64,000 bases of DNA, taken from contig NZ_CP044231.1 of NCBI RefSeq assembly GCF_008727755.1, forward strand, positions 1,302,001-1,366,000, read 5' to 3'. The notes below the pieces were generated by a model. The model had not been told where the DNA came from. It made no database searches and saw nothing but the letters and a program-made list of their open reading frames with translations. Of this stretch, positions 20,016 through 30,858 are shown one piece after another. Origin of the DNA: Microbacterium caowuchunii. GTDB lineage: Bacteria; Actinomycetota; Actinomycetes; Actinomycetales; Microbacteriaceae. Position numbers and translations under genes: made by a program. Each line of letters begins with the position of its first letter. The stretch's first letter is position 1.

Positions 20016-21413
20016 GTGTCCCAGGCTGAATTCGTCGTCGTCGCCAACCGTCTGCCCGTCGATCGTGACGCGGAGGGAGGATGGCGCAGGTCCCCCGGAG
20101 GCCTCGTCACCGCTCTCGAGCCGGTGATGCGCAAGAGCGAGGGAGCCTGGGTCGGGTGGCCGGGCAAGGCCGACCTCGTCGTCGAACCCTTCGAGTTCGA
20201 GGGCACGCAGCTCGTGCCGGTGACCCTCTCCGCGGAGGACGTCGAGCTCTACTACGAGGGCTTCTCCAACGACACGATCTGGCCGCTGTACCACGACGTC
20301 ATCTCGGCACCCCGGTACAAGCGCGAGTGGTGGAACGCCTACGTCACGGTCAACCGCCGCTTCGCGGACGCGGCCGCCGAGGCCGCGGCCCCGGGCGGCA
20401 CCGTCTGGGTGCAGGACTATCAGCTGCAGCTCGTGCCGAAATTCCTGCGCGAGGCGCGCCCGGACCTGACGATCGGCTACTTCCACCACATCCCGTTCCC
20501 CGCGTACGGGCTGTTCTCGCAACTCCCGTGGCGCCGCCAGGTGCTCGAGGGGTTGCTGGGCGCCGACGTCATCGGATTCCAGCGCGTCGCCGACGCGGGC
20601 AACTTCGCGCGTGCCGTGCGCCGGCAGCTGCGGTACGAGACCAAGGCATCCGGCATCCGGGTCCCGCTGGCGGACGGCACGAGCCGCGTCGCCCTCGCGA
20701 AGGCCTTCCCCATCTCGATCGACGCCGAGTCCTACGTGCAGCTCGCGCAGCGGCCGGAGATCCAGGCGCGCGCGAAGGAGATCCGCGCGGAGCTGGGAAA
20801 CCCGGCCCGCGTGCTGCTGGGAGTCGACCGCCTCGATTACACCAAGGGCATCCGGCATCGTCTGAAGGCCTTCGGCGAGCTCCTCGAGGACGGGAAGCTG
20901 TCGGTGGAGGACGTCACCCTGGTGCAGGTGGCCAGCCCCAGCCGGGAGCGCGTCGAGGCCTACATGCAGCTGCGTGACGAGATCGAGCTGACCGTCGGCC
21001 GCATCAACGGAGGATTCGACACCACCAGTCACTCGGCGATCAGGTACCTGCACCATTCCTATCCGCGCGAGGAGATGGTCGCGCTGTACCTCGCCGCCGA
21101 CGTCATGCTGGTCACCGCGCTCCGCGACGGCATGAACCTCGTGGCGAAGGAGTACGTGGCCAGCCGGATCGACAACCGCGGGGTGCTCGTGCTGAGCGAG
21201 TTCGCCGGCGCGGCGGATGAGCTCTCCAGCGCGCTGCGGGTCAACCCGCACGACATCGAGGGGCTCAAGGACGCCATCATGCGCGCGATCGAGATGCCCC
21301 CGGCAGAGCAGGGCCGCAGGATGCGGTCGCTGCGCCGCCGTGTGCGGGACCACGACGTGGAGGACTGGTCGCGCGAATTCCTCGGCGCCCTGGCAGCCAA
21401 GAAGGGGGAGTGA
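20016..21413 (+). CDS. otsA: alpha,alpha-trehalose-phosphate synthase
   Basis: GT20 enzyme (465 residues) that joins UDP-glucose (or another NDP-glucose) and glucose 6-phosphate to trehalose 6-phosphate. NRLPV at residues 9-13 and the GGLVTAL loop start the N-domain. WVQDYQLQLVP, the HIPFP segment, the GVDRLDYTKGI motif and LRDGMNLVAKEYVA are all present. The GTG is preceded by AAGGAG, and a TAGCCT -10 box lies about 35 nt upstream. otsB follows 4 nt after its stop, completing the OtsAB trehalose pathway for osmotic and desiccation stress. Confidence 0.95.
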   Translation: MSQAEFVVVANRLPVDRDAEGGWRRSPGGLVTALEPVMRKSEGAWVGWPGKADLVVEPFEFEGTQLVPVTLSAEDVELYYEGFSNDTIWPLYHDVISAPRYKREWWNAYVTVNRRFADAAAEAAAPGGTVWVQDYQLQLVPKFLREARPDLTIGYFHHIPFPAYGLFSQLPWRRQVLEGLLGADVIGFQRVADAGNFARAVRRQLRYETKASGIRVPLADGTSRVALAKAFPISIDAESYVQLAQRPEIQARAKEIRAELGNPARVLLGVDRLDYTKGIRHRLKAFGELLEDGKLSVEDVTLVQVASPSRERVEAYMQLRDEIELTVGRINGGFDTTSHSAIRYLHHSYPREEMVALYLAADVMLVTALRDGMNLVAKEYVASRIDNRGVLVLSEFAGAADELSSALRVNPHDIEGLKDAIMRAIEMPPAEQGRRMRSLRRRVRDHDVEDWSREFLGALAAKKGE

Positions 21414-21417
21414 CGAC

Positions 21418-22242
21418 GTGTCCGACGACCTCGCACCGATCGCGTCCACCGCGCGGCTCCTGATCGCGCTGGATTTCGACGGGACCCTCTCCCCGCTGCA
21501 GGACGAACCGATGGCCGCGCGGATGCTTCCTGCGGCCCGCGAGGCGCTGAACGCCCTGGCCGCTCTGCCCGACACGACCGTCGCTCTCGTGTCGGGGCGG
21601 ACCCTGGGTGATCTGCGGGTGATCAGCGAGCACGGCGACGACTCGGTGTTCCTGCTCTCCGGCTCCCACGGGGCCGAGTTCTGGCATCCCGGCAGCGGTG
21701 CGCAAGCGACCGCCGACGACGCCGAGGCCCGTGCGCTGCGGGACGACCTGCAGGCCGCAGCCGAGGACGCCGTGGCCGGTCTCGAGGGCGCCTGGATCGA
21801 GCCGAAGACGTTCGGGCTCGGACTGCACACGCGGCTGGCGTCGGATGCGGACTCCCGCGTCGCGGAGGAGCGTGTCGACGCGCTCCTCGCCGAGCGGGCG
21901 CCGCACTGGCGCCGGCGGAGCGGCCGGAACATCGTCGAGTACGCCTACCGGCATGAGGGCAAGGACAGCGCCGTCGCGGCGCTCCGGGAACGCGTCCGGG
22001 CGACCGCCGTCCTGTTCGCCGGTGACGACGTCACCGACGAGGATGCGCTGGCCAGCCTCGCACCCGGCGATCTCGGCGTCCGCGTGGGGGAGGGCGAGAC
22101 GGCGGCGAGAATCCGCGTGCCCGACGCCGACGCCCTCGCGACCCTCCTGCTCGAACTCGCCCGGCGGCGAGCCGACGCGCTCGGCGTGCGCGCCCCGGCG
22201 GCGCCGGAGGGTGCCCCGGGCGGGAATAGACTGCATCCGTGA
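21418..22242 (+). CDS. otsB: trehalose-phosphatase
   Basis: HAD-superfamily phosphatase of 274 residues releasing trehalose from trehalose 6-phosphate. [10 protein letters not shown] holds the nucleophilic aspartate, SGRTLGDL and GSHGAE follow, and GDDVTDEDA near the C-terminus is the metal site. The GTG follows GGGGGAG at the end of otsA. Its own stop overlaps the GTG of ilvD (GTGA), an unexpected link between trehalose and branched-chain amino acid genes, although ilvD also has its own promoter. Confidence 0.93.
   Translation: MSDDLAPIASTARLLIALDFDGTLSPLQDEPMAARMLPAAREALNALAALPDTTVALVSGRTLGDLRVISEHGDDSVFLLSGSHGAEFWHPGSGAQATADDAEARALRDDLQAAAEDAVAGLEGAWIEPKTFGLGLHTRLASDADSRVAEERVDALLAERAPHWRRRSGRNIVEYAYRHEGKDSAVAALRERVRATAVLFAGDDVTDEDALASLAPGDLGVRVGEGETAARIRVPDADALATLLLELARRRADALGVRAPAAPEGAPGGNRLHP
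22227..22232 (+). promoter_or_regulatory. -10 box of a leaderless ilvD promoter
   Basis: TAGACT inside the end of otsB, then 6 nt, then the ilvD GTG. It would let ilvD be expressed apart from otsAB. Confidence 0.5.
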
Positions 22243-23945
22243 GCCACCCCGACGAAGCCATCGACATCAAACCCCGCAGCCGAGCCGTCACCGACGGCAT
22301 CGAGGCGACCACGTCCCGCGGCATGCTGCGCGCCGTGGGAATGGGCGACGAGGACTGGGACAAGCCCCAGATCGGTATCGCGTCCAGCTGGAACGAGATC
22401 ACCCCCTGCAACCTGAGCCTCGACCGCCTGGCTCAGGGCGCCAAGGAGGGCGTCCACGCCGGCGGGGGATACCCGCTGCAGTTCGGCACGATCTCCGTCT
22501 CCGACGGCATCTCGATGGGCCATGAGGGGATGCACTTCTCGCTGGTCTCCCGCGAGGTCATCGCCGACTCGGTCGAGACGGTCATGATGGCGGAGCGTCT
22601 GGACGGCAGCGTGCTGCTGGCCGGCTGCGACAAGTCCATCCCGGGGATGCTGATGGCCTCGGCGCGCCTGGACCTGTCCAGCGTCTTCCTGTACGCCGGA
22701 TCGATCGCTCCCGGCTGGGTCAAGCTCAGCGACGGCACCGAGAAGGATGTCACCATCATCGACTCGTTCGAGGCCGTGGGCGCCTGCATGGCGGGCAAGA
22801 TGAGCGAGGCGGACCTCAAGCGCATCGAGTGCGCGATCGCCCCGGGGGAGGGTGCGTGCGGCGGGATGTACACCGCGAACACCATGGCTTCGGTCGCCGA
22901 GGCGCTGGGGCTGTCGCTCCCGGGCTCCGCGGCCCCGCCCGCCGCCGACCGCCGTCGCGACTACTTCGCCCACCGCTCCGGCGAGGCCGTCGTCAACCTG
23001 CTCAGGCAGGGCATCACGACCCGCGACATCCTGACCAAGGAGGCGTTCGAGAACGCGATCGCGCTGGCGATGGCTCTCGGCGGTTCCACGAACGTCGTTC
23101 TGCACCTGCTCGCGATCGCCAACGAGGCAGAGGTCGAGCTGAGCCTGCATGACTTCAACCGCATCGGCGACAAGGTTCCGCACGTGGCCGACATGAAGCC
23201 TTTCGGTCAGTACGTGATGAACGACGTCGACCGCCACGGAGGCATCCCGGTCATCCTCAAGGCCATGCTCGACGAGGGTCTGATCCACGGCGATGCACTG
23301 ACCGTCACGGGCAAGACGATGGCCGAGAACCTCCGGGAACTCGACCCGGACCCCGTGGACGGCAACGTCATCCACCGCTTCGACGACCCCATCCACGTCA
23401 CGGGCGGGCTGACCGTGCTGCATGGAACGCTGGCCCCCGAAGGAGCCGTCGTCAAGTCGGCGGGCTTCGATGCCAACGTGTTCGAAGGACCTGCGCGCGT
23501 CTTCGAGCGCGAGCGTTCGGCGATGGACGCGCTGGAGGCCGGCGCGATCAACGCCGGAGACGTGATCGTCATCCGGTACGAGGGTCCGAAGGGCGGTCCC
23601 GGCATGCGCGAGATGCTGGCGATCACCGCCGCCATCAAGGGCGCCGGGCTCGGAAAAGATGTACTACTGTTGACGGACGGACGATTCTCGGGCGGCACAA
23701 CCGGCCTGTGCATCGGCCACATAGCACCCGAAGCGGTGGACGCAGGTCCCATCGCCTTCGTGCGCGATGGTGATCTGATACGGGTCGATATCGCCGCTCG
23801 CACTCTCGACCTACTCGTCGACGACGCAGAGCTGAGTTCCCGCCGTTCCGGCTGGGAACCCCTTCCCCCGCGCTATACCCGTGGCGTCCTGGCCAAGTAC
23901 TCCAAGCTCGTGCGCTCCGCTGCGGAGGGCGCGGTCACGGGGTAA
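22239..23945 (+). CDS. ilvD: dihydroxy-acid dehydratase
   Basis: Dehydrates 2,3-dihydroxyisovalerate and 2,3-dihydroxy-3-methylvalerate in valine and isoleucine synthesis. The protein has 568 residues. Three cluster-ligand cysteines lie in [22 protein letters not shown] and [15 protein letters not shown]. The C-terminal signatures [12 protein letters not shown] and [16 protein letters not shown] are intact. The GTG overlaps the otsB stop and also sits 6 nt after a -10 box. ilvB follows after 48 nt. Confidence 0.95.
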   Translation: MSHPDEAIDIKPRSRAVTDGIEATTSRGMLRAVGMGDEDWDKPQIGIASSWNEITPCNLSLDRLAQGAKEGVHAGGGYPLQFGTISVSDGISMGHEGMHFSLVSREVIADSVETVMMAERLDGSVLLAGCDKSIPGMLMASARLDLSSVFLYAGSIAPGWVKLSDGTEKDVTIIDSFEAVGACMAGKMSEADLKRIECAIAPGEGACGGMYTANTMASVAEALGLSLPGSAAPPAADRRRDYFAHRSGEAVVNLLRQGITTRDILTKEAFENAIALAMALGGSTNVVLHLLAIANEAEVELSLHDFNRIGDKVPHVADMKPFGQYVMNDVDRHGGIPVILKAMLDEGLIHGDALTVTGKTMAENLRELDPDPVDGNVIHRFDDPIHVTGGLTVLHGTLAPEGAVVKSAGFDANVFEGPARVFERERSAMDALEAGAINAGDVIVIRYEGPKGGPGMREMLAITAAIKGAGLGKDVLLLTDGRFSGGTTGLCIGHIAPEAVDAGPIAFVRDGDLIRVDIAARTLDLLVDDAELSSRRSGWEPLPPRYTRGVLAKYSKLVRSAAEGAVTG

Positions 23946-23993
23946 TCCCTGGCACTCGACATCCAACTCCGCTTCTTCTCGAGGTCGATCATC

Positions 23994-25796
23994 ATGTCAT
24001 CCGACATTTCCGCGGCCGTGCCCCGGCCGCCCGCCCGCACCCCATCCGCACCCGTGCTCACGGGCGCCGAGGCCGTCATCCGTTCGCTCGAACTCCTGGG
24101 CGTCACCGACGTCTTCGGTCTGCCCGGCGGCGCCATCCTTCCCGTGTACGACTCGCTCATGGACACCGAGGCGCTCCGGCACATCCTGGTCCGTCACGAG
24201 CAGGGTGCCGGTCACGCCGCGCAGGGTTACGCGTCGGCATCCGGCAAGATCGGGGTCGCGATCGCGACCTCCGGTCCGGGTGCCACGAACCTCGTCACCG
24301 CGATCGCCGATGCCTACATGGACTCGGTTCCGCTCGTGTGCATCACCGGTCAGGTGTTCTCGACCCTGATGGGTACGGACGCCTTCCAGGAGGCCGACAT
24401 CGTCGGCATCACGATGCCGATCACCAAGCACTCCTTCCTGGTGAAGCGGGCGCAGGACGTCCCCGGCGCCATCGCGGCGGCCTTCGAGATCGCCGGCACC
24501 GGCCGCCCGGGCCCCGTGCTGGTGGACATCACGAAGGACGCGCAGCAGGACCAGGTGCCGTTCGTGTGGCCGCCGAAGATCGAGCTGCCCGGCTACCGGC
24601 CGGTCACGAAGGCGCACGGAAAGCAGATCCAGGCCGCGGCCCAGCTGCTGGCCGAGGCGAAGAAGCCCGTGCTGTACGTCGGCGGCGGCGTCATCCGCTC
24701 GAAGGCCTCGGCCGAGCTGCTGACCCTCGCCGAGACCACCCACGCACCCGTCGTCACCACCCTGATGGCACGCGGCGCATTCCCGGACTCGCACGAGCAG
24801 CACCTCGGCATGCCCGGGATGCACGGCACGGTCCCGGCCGTGCTGGCCCTGCAGGAGGCCGATCTGCTGATCGCTCTCGGTGCACGTTTCGACGACCGGG
24901 TGACGGGCAAGGCTGCGCTGTTCGCCCCGCACGCCAAGGTCGTGCACGTCGACATCGACCCGGCCGAGATCTCGAAGATCCGCACGGCGGACGTCCCCAT
25001 CGTGGGCGACGTGCGCGAGGTGCTGATCGATCTCGAGGGCGCGTACCGCACGCAGGTGGCGGGGGAGGCCCCCGACATCTCGGAGTGGTGGGCGTACCTC
25101 GACGGTCTGCGCGACGAGTTCCCGCTCGGCTACGCGCCGACCACGGACGGGCTGCTCGCGCCGCAGTACGTCATCCAGCGGATCGGCGAGCTGACCGGCC
25201 CCGAGGGGATCTACACGGCGGGCGTCGGTCAGCACCAGATGTGGGCTGCGCAGTTCATCAAGTACGAGCGCCCGAACGCGTGGCTCAACTCCGGCGGTGC
25301 CGGGACGATGGGATACGCGGTGCCGGCGGCGATGGGCGCGAAGGTCGCCGAACCCGACCGCGTGGTATGGGCGATCGACGGCGACGGCTGCTTCCAGATG
25401 ACCAATCAGGAGCTCGCCACCTGCGCGATCAACAACATCCCGATCAAGGTCGCGATCATCAACAACTCGTCGCTCGGGATGGTGCGACAGTGGCAGACGC
25501 TGGTCTACAACGGCCGGTACTCGAACACCGACCTGAACACGGGCCACGACACCATCCGCATCCCCGACTTCGTCAAGCTCGCGGAGGCGTACGGCTGCCT
25601 CGCGATCCGCGTGGAGAAGGAGGAGGACGTGGATGCGGCCATCCGCACCGCGCTCGAGACCAACGACCGCCCGGTCGTGATCGACTTCGTCGTCTCGGCG
25701 GATTCGATGGTGTGGCCGATGGTCCAGCAGGGCGTCAGCAACAGCTATATCCAGTACGCGCGCGACCATGCGCCGGCTTTCGACGAGGAGGCGTGA
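23994..25796 (+). CDS. ilvB: acetolactate synthase, large (catalytic) subunit
   Basis: ThDP enzyme (600 residues) condensing pyruvate with pyruvate or 2-oxobutyrate. [11 protein letters not shown] and [14 protein letters not shown] carry the catalytic glutamate. The central domain is FAD-binding. [15 protein letters not shown] with the later [12 protein letters not shown] forms the ThDP/Mg site. The regulatory subunit gene starts 1 nt after the stop, so the two subunits are made together. Confidence 0.96.
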   Translation: MSSDISAAVPRPPARTPSAPVLTGAEAVIRSLELLGVTDVFGLPGGAILPVYDSLMDTEALRHILVRHEQGAGHAAQGYASASGKIGVAIATSGPGATNLVTAIADAYMDSVPLVCITGQVFSTLMGTDAFQEADIVGITMPITKHSFLVKRAQDVPGAIAAAFEIAGTGRPGPVLVDITKDAQQDQVPFVWPPKIELPGYRPVTKAHGKQIQAAAQLLAEAKKPVLYVGGGVIRSKASAELLTLAETTHAPVVTTLMARGAFPDSHEQHLGMPGMHGTVPAVLALQEADLLIALGARFDDRVTGKAALFAPHAKVVHVDIDPAEISKIRTADVPIVGDVREVLIDLEGAYRTQVAGEAPDISEWWAYLDGLRDEFPLGYAPTTDGLLAPQYVIQRIGELTGPEGIYTAGVGQHQMWAAQFIKYERPNAWLNSGGAGTMGYAVPAAMGAKVAEPDRVVWAIDGDGCFQMTNQELATCAINNIPIKVAIINNSSLGMVRQWQTLVYNGRYSNTDLNTGHDTIRIPDFVKLAEAYGCLAIRVEKEEDVDAAIRTALETNDRPVVIDFVVSADSMVWPMVQQGVSNSYIQYARDHAPAFDEEA

Positions 25797-25797
25797 G

Positions 25798-27433
<1,636 letters not shown>

Positions 27434-27468
27434 TCTCCGCAAGACCAGCCGGCCCAACCGGCCGTGCT

Positions 27469-27520
27469 CCCGCCCGCCCGTCGGCGTCCACATCCTGGAC
27501 GCGGGCGGGCGGGCCCTTTT
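27469..27520 (+). terminator. rho-independent terminator after ilvC
   Basis: A very GC-rich stem (arms at about 27469-27480 and 27501-27513, plus an inner GCGTCCA/TGGACGC stem) ends in a TTTT run. It closes the ilv block. Confidence 0.85.
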
Positions 27521-27558
27521 CGTCCGGCCGGAGGGCGGAGGACGCGCGGGGTGGACAG

Positions 27559-27564
27559 TACGCT
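27559..27564 (+). promoter_or_regulatory. -10 box of a leaderless promoter
   Basis: TACGCT followed by GGAGGGT and ATG at 27572. The 7-nt gap itself contains a ribosome-binding-like GGAGGG. Confidence 0.4.
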
Positions 27565-27571
27565 GGAGGGT

Positions 27572-28132
27572 ATGGCCGGACGCGACGACGACGCCCTCAG
27601 CTGGGACGGGGACGACGACCCCACCCTCGACACGGGCACCGCCTCGCCGGCGGGGGACGACCCGAACCCCGCGCGCGAGGAAACGGGCGTCACCGAGCGA
27701 TCCGTCCCCCGGACGCCGGAGGGCACCCCTCCCATCACGAAGCCGCCGGCGGGGTCCCCGCCGCCGCGCCGTCCCGTGCCCGCCGCGTCCGCTCCCGCGA
27801 CGGCTCCCGTGCCGGCGACGGCGTCGGCACCGGCACCCATGGACAACGTGACCCTCGTCTCCCTCGGCGTGCTGGGCGGGATCTATCTCCTCCTCGCGAT
27901 CGGGTGGTTCATCGGCGGATCCCGGCTGCAGGTCATCGCGCAGCTGTTCCTGGATCCCGTCGGGTACCTCGTGACCTGGTTGATCGCGGTGCTCGCCCCC
28001 GCGATCGTGTTCGTCACCGTGTTGGTGACCACCCGTGGACGTCGCACCTGGCTACGCATGGTGCTGCTGGTGGCGGGGGCGATCGCGCTGCTGCCGTGGC
28101 CGTTCCTGATGGTGGGGGTGGGGATCCGATGA
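27572..28132 (+). CDS. membrane protein with disordered N-terminus
   Basis: A 186-residue protein. The first 90 residues are acidic and then proline/alanine/threonine-rich, so probably unfolded in the cytoplasm. Three hydrophobic helices follow (about residues 94-112, 128-150, 160-182). No family is recognised. Proteins of this build are sometimes mislabelled as DNA polymerase III gamma/tau because of the Pro/Ala-rich part. The stop overlaps the next start (ATGA), so it may form a complex with that small membrane protein. Confidence 0.75.
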   Translation: MAGRDDDALSWDGDDDPTLDTGTASPAGDDPNPAREETGVTERSVPRTPEGTPPITKPPAGSPPPRRPVPAASAPATAPVPATASAPAPMDNVTLVSLGVLGGIYLLLAIGWFIGGSRLQVIAQLFLDPVGYLVTWLIAVLAPAIVFVTVLVTTRGRRTWLRMVLLVAGAIALLPWPFLMVGVGIR

Positions 28133-28482
28133 CCCGTGGCAACCGGGCCGAGACGCGCCAGGGGACGACCCTCCCGGTGGCGCTCATCGTCACGATCGCC
28201 GGCGGGTTCGGCCTGTTCTACGCCTACGCGGTGTGGACGGCCCTGGCCTTCCTCCTGCAGCAGGCGAACGGTGTGGAGGGGCTCACCGGCTTCGGCTGGT
28301 TCGTCCTGCTCCTGCCGGTCGTGTTCCCGCTGATCGCCTACGGCGGAGCGTTCGCCCTCGGCTGGCGCCGCCGCGCGATCCCGTTCTCGCTCGTGATGCT
28401 GAGCGGCCTCGCGCTGGTCGCGGTCTTCTGGCTGAACGTCCTCGCCTACGCGTCGGTCACGGCCTCCCTCTACGGCTCCTGA
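28129..28482 (+). CDS. small membrane protein, 117 aa
   Basis: Three predicted membrane helices (residues about 15-40, 54-75, 85-110) separated by short loops with an RRR cluster (GWRRRAI). It is translationally coupled to the preceding membrane protein. No family or function is recognised. Confidence 0.75.
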   Translation: MTRGNRAETRQGTTLPVALIVTIAGGFGLFYAYAVWTALAFLLQQANGVEGLTGFGWFVLLLPVVFPLIAYGGAFALGWRRRAIPFSLVMLSGLALVAVFWLNVLAYASVTASLYGS

Positions 28483-28529
28483 GCCGTCCGCGGGGCGTCA
28501 CACGGTCAGGAGGCGGCGGCGCCACGCGG

Positions 28530-28535
28530 TAGGCT
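28530..28535 (+). promoter_or_regulatory. -10 box upstream of serA
   Basis: TAGGCT, the same hexamer seen before the genes at 34746, 36880 and 60671. A leader of roughly 90 nt would precede the chosen serA start. Confidence 0.4.
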
Positions 28536-28634
28536 GGCCTCGTTCCGCCGAGGCCTCCCGTGGCGTGCGGCGGCAGCTTCCCACCCCTCGCCGTCGTGCC
28601 CTGCACGTCGTCCCGCATGCCTAAGGACACCGTC

Positions 28635-30239
28635 GTGACCAAGCCCGTCGTCCTCATCGCTGAAGAGCTCTCACCCGCCACGATCGATGCTCTCGGCCCC
28701 GATTTCGAGATCCGCCACGTGGATGGCGCGGACCGCGCGGCGCTGCTGCCGGCCCTCGCCGACGCCCACGCCGTCCTGATCCGGTCGGCCACCAAGATGG
28801 ACGCGGAGGCCATCGCCGCCGCGCCCTCGCTGCAGGTCATCGCCCGCGCCGGCGTCGGGCTCGACAACGTCGACATCAAGTCCGCGACCACGGCCGGTGT
28901 CATGGTCGTCAACGCCCCCACGTCCAACATCGTGTCGGCCGCGGAGCTCACGATCGGTCACATCCTGAGTCTCGCCCGCCGGATCCCGGCCGCGCACGCG
29001 TCGCTGGCATCCGGTGCCTGGAAGCGCAGCTCCTACACCGGCACGGAGCTGTTCGAGAAGACCGTCGGCATCATCGGCCTCGGACGAATCGGTGCGCTCA
29101 TCGCGTCCCGGCTGCAGGCGTTCGACATGCGCGTGGTCGCCTACGACCCGTACGTCACGAGCGCGCGCGCTCAGCAGCTCGGTGTCGAGCTGCTGTCGCT
29201 CGACGAGCTGCTCGAGCAGAGCGACTTCATCAGCATCCACATGCCGAAGACGCCCGAGACGACCGGCATGATCGGCATCGACCAGATGCGCCGCATGAAG
29301 CGGAGCGCCTTCGTCGTGAACGTCGCACGCGGCGGCCTGATCGACGAGGACGACCTCTACAAGGCGCTGACCACCGGTGAGATCGCCGGTGCCGGCCTCG
29401 ATGTCTTCACGAGCGAACCGCCGCAGGAAGGCGGCTCGGCCGCGCGTCTGCTCGACCTCCCGAACGTCGTGGTGACCCCGCACCTGGGCGCCTCGACCGA
29501 CGAGGCGCAGGAGAAGGCCGGCGTCGCCGTCGCCAAGTCGGTGCGACTCGCGCTCTCGGGCGAACTGGTCCCGGATGCGGTCAACGTCGCCGGCGGCGTG
29601 ATCGACCCGTACGTCCGCCCGGGCATCCCGCTCGTGGAGAAGCTCGGCCAGATCTTCTCCGCGCTGGCGGTCTCACCCGTCACGAGCATCGACGTCGAGG
29701 TGCACGGAGAGCTGCAGGAGTACGACGTCAAGGTGCTCAAGCTCGCCGCTCTGAAGGGCGTGTTCACCAACGTCGTCAGCGAGTCGGTGTCCTACGTCAA
29801 CGCGCCCCTGCTGGCGGAACAGCGCGGCATCGAGGTGCGGCTGATCGTCGACGGCGTGAGCGAGGAGTACCGCAACGTCATCACGATCGCCGGAGCGCTC
29901 TCGGACGGTTCGCAGATCTCCGTCTCCGGAACCCTCACCGGTACGAAGCAGATCGAGAAGATCGTCGGGATCAACGGCTACGCCGTGGAGATGCCGATCG
30001 AGAAGTTCCACCTCGTGATGCTGTACACCGACCGGCCCGGCATCGTCGCCGTGTACGGCCAGAAGTTCGGCGAGGCGGGCATCAACATCGCCGGCATGCA
30101 GATCGCGCGCCGGAGCGCCGGCGGACAGGCGCTCTCCATCCTGACGGTGGACTCGCCGGTCTCGGATGAGCTGCTGACCGAGGTCGGATCGGCGATCCAG
30201 GCGGACCTGTTCCGTCAGATCGAGATCACCGAGTCCTGA
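28635..30239 (+). CDS. serA: D-3-phosphoglycerate dehydrogenase
   Basis: First step of serine synthesis. From the chosen GTG the protein has 534 residues in the long actinobacterial form: substrate- and NAD-binding domains (GLGRIGALIASRL near residue 147; arginine, glutamate and histidine catalytic positions in NVARGGLIDED, ISIHMPKT and TPHLGAST), an intervening allosteric (ASB) domain from about residue 320, and a C-terminal ACT domain for serine feedback (MLYTDRPGIVAVYGQKFGEAGINIAGM). The GTG follows TAAGGAC at good distance. An ATG at 28617 would add six residues but has no ribosome binding site. Confidence 0.94.
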   Translation: MTKPVVLIAEELSPATIDALGPDFEIRHVDGADRAALLPALADAHAVLIRSATKMDAEAIAAAPSLQVIARAGVGLDNVDIKSATTAGVMVVNAPTSNIVSAAELTIGHILSLARRIPAAHASLASGAWKRSSYTGTELFEKTVGIIGLGRIGALIASRLQAFDMRVVAYDPYVTSARAQQLGVELLSLDELLEQSDFISIHMPKTPETTGMIGIDQMRRMKRSAFVVNVARGGLIDEDDLYKALTTGEIAGAGLDVFTSEPPQEGGSAARLLDLPNVVVTPHLGASTDEAQEKAGVAVAKSVRLALSGELVPDAVNVAGGVIDPYVRPGIPLVEKLGQIFSALAVSPVTSIDVEVHGELQEYDVKVLKLAALKGVFTNVVSESVSYVNAPLLAEQRGIEVRLIVDGVSEEYRNVITIAGALSDGSQISVSGTLTGTKQIEKIVGINGYAVEMPIEKFHLVMLYTDRPGIVAVYGQKFGEAGINIAGMQIARRSAGGQALSILTVDSPVSDELLTEVGSAIQADLFRQIEITES

Positions 30240-30248
30240 GGCTCGCGC

Positions 30249-30794
30249 TCACGCCCTCGTCGCGCGTTCGACGAGGGCGATGAGCGACGCCATCGCCTCG
30301 CCGGTGGGCACGGGACCGGCGACGCCGTCCCCGCCCAGGGCGTTGTTGAAGTACAGCCCGTCGCTGACCAGCATGATCAGATCCAGCGCTGCGCGGTCGG
30401 CCGCGTGCGGCCGGAGGGCGTCCGCCCATCGTTCCCGGACGGCGCGCAGGGCGGTGCCCGCCGCGGCGTGCCCGCCCTGCGCGAGCCGCGACACGGCGAT
30501 GAGCACGCGGTCGAGCGGGTCGTCGTTCATCGCGGACGTCCGCACGAAGTAGGCGATGGGCCCGTCGGGGGAGTTCTCCATGGCGGCGAGGTCTGCATCC
30601 GCCAGCGCGTCGAGGCGTTCGATCAGTCCTGCCTCGAGAGCCTCCTTCGTGCCGAAGTGGTAGAGCAGGCCCCCTTTGGAGACCCCGGCTGCGCGTGCGG
30701 TGGCGTCCAGGGTCGCGGCCCGCTCACCCTCGTCGATGAGTAGCGTCTCGAACGCGTCGAGGACGAGTTCTCGGGCTCGGGGGGGACGGCTCAT
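30249..30794 (-). CDS. TetR/AcrR family regulator (of the DHA2 exporter)
   Basis: A 181-residue repressor. The helix-turn-helix is at residues about 8-50 (AATLDATARAAGVSKGGLLYHFGTKEALEAGL). The C-terminal domain resembles the TetR_C type found beside multidrug pumps. It diverges from the MFS exporter, and a perfect palindrome lies in the 64 nt between the genes. It converges on serA with a 9 nt gap. Confidence 0.9.
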   Translation of the reverse strand: MSRPPRARELVLDAFETLLIDEGERAATLDATARAAGVSKGGLLYHFGTKEALEAGLIERLDALADADLAAMENSPDGPIAYFVRTSAMNDDPLDRVLIAVSRLAQGGHAAAGTALRAVRERWADALRPHAADRAALDLIMLVSDGLYFNNALGGDGVAGPVPTGEAMASLIALVERATRA

Positions 30795-30832
30795 GCGCTC
30801 GATCGTATCCAGGGGGGACGGGAGGTCTGTTA

Positions 30833-30854
30833 CTATACCAGCTGGACGGTATAG
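30833..30854. promoter_or_regulatory. TetR operator in the exporter promoter
   Basis: CTATACC, 8 nt, GGTATAG: perfect 7-bp arms. It ends 4 nt before the exporter ATG, so bound repressor would block both promoters. Little room is left for a leader on the exporter mRNA. Confidence 0.75.
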
Positions 30855-30858
30855 AAAC

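Noticed and set aside
23997..25769. 590-residue minus-strand frame opposite ilvB
   Set aside because: It is a composition artefact in GC-rich DNA; ilvB on the plus strand is unambiguous.
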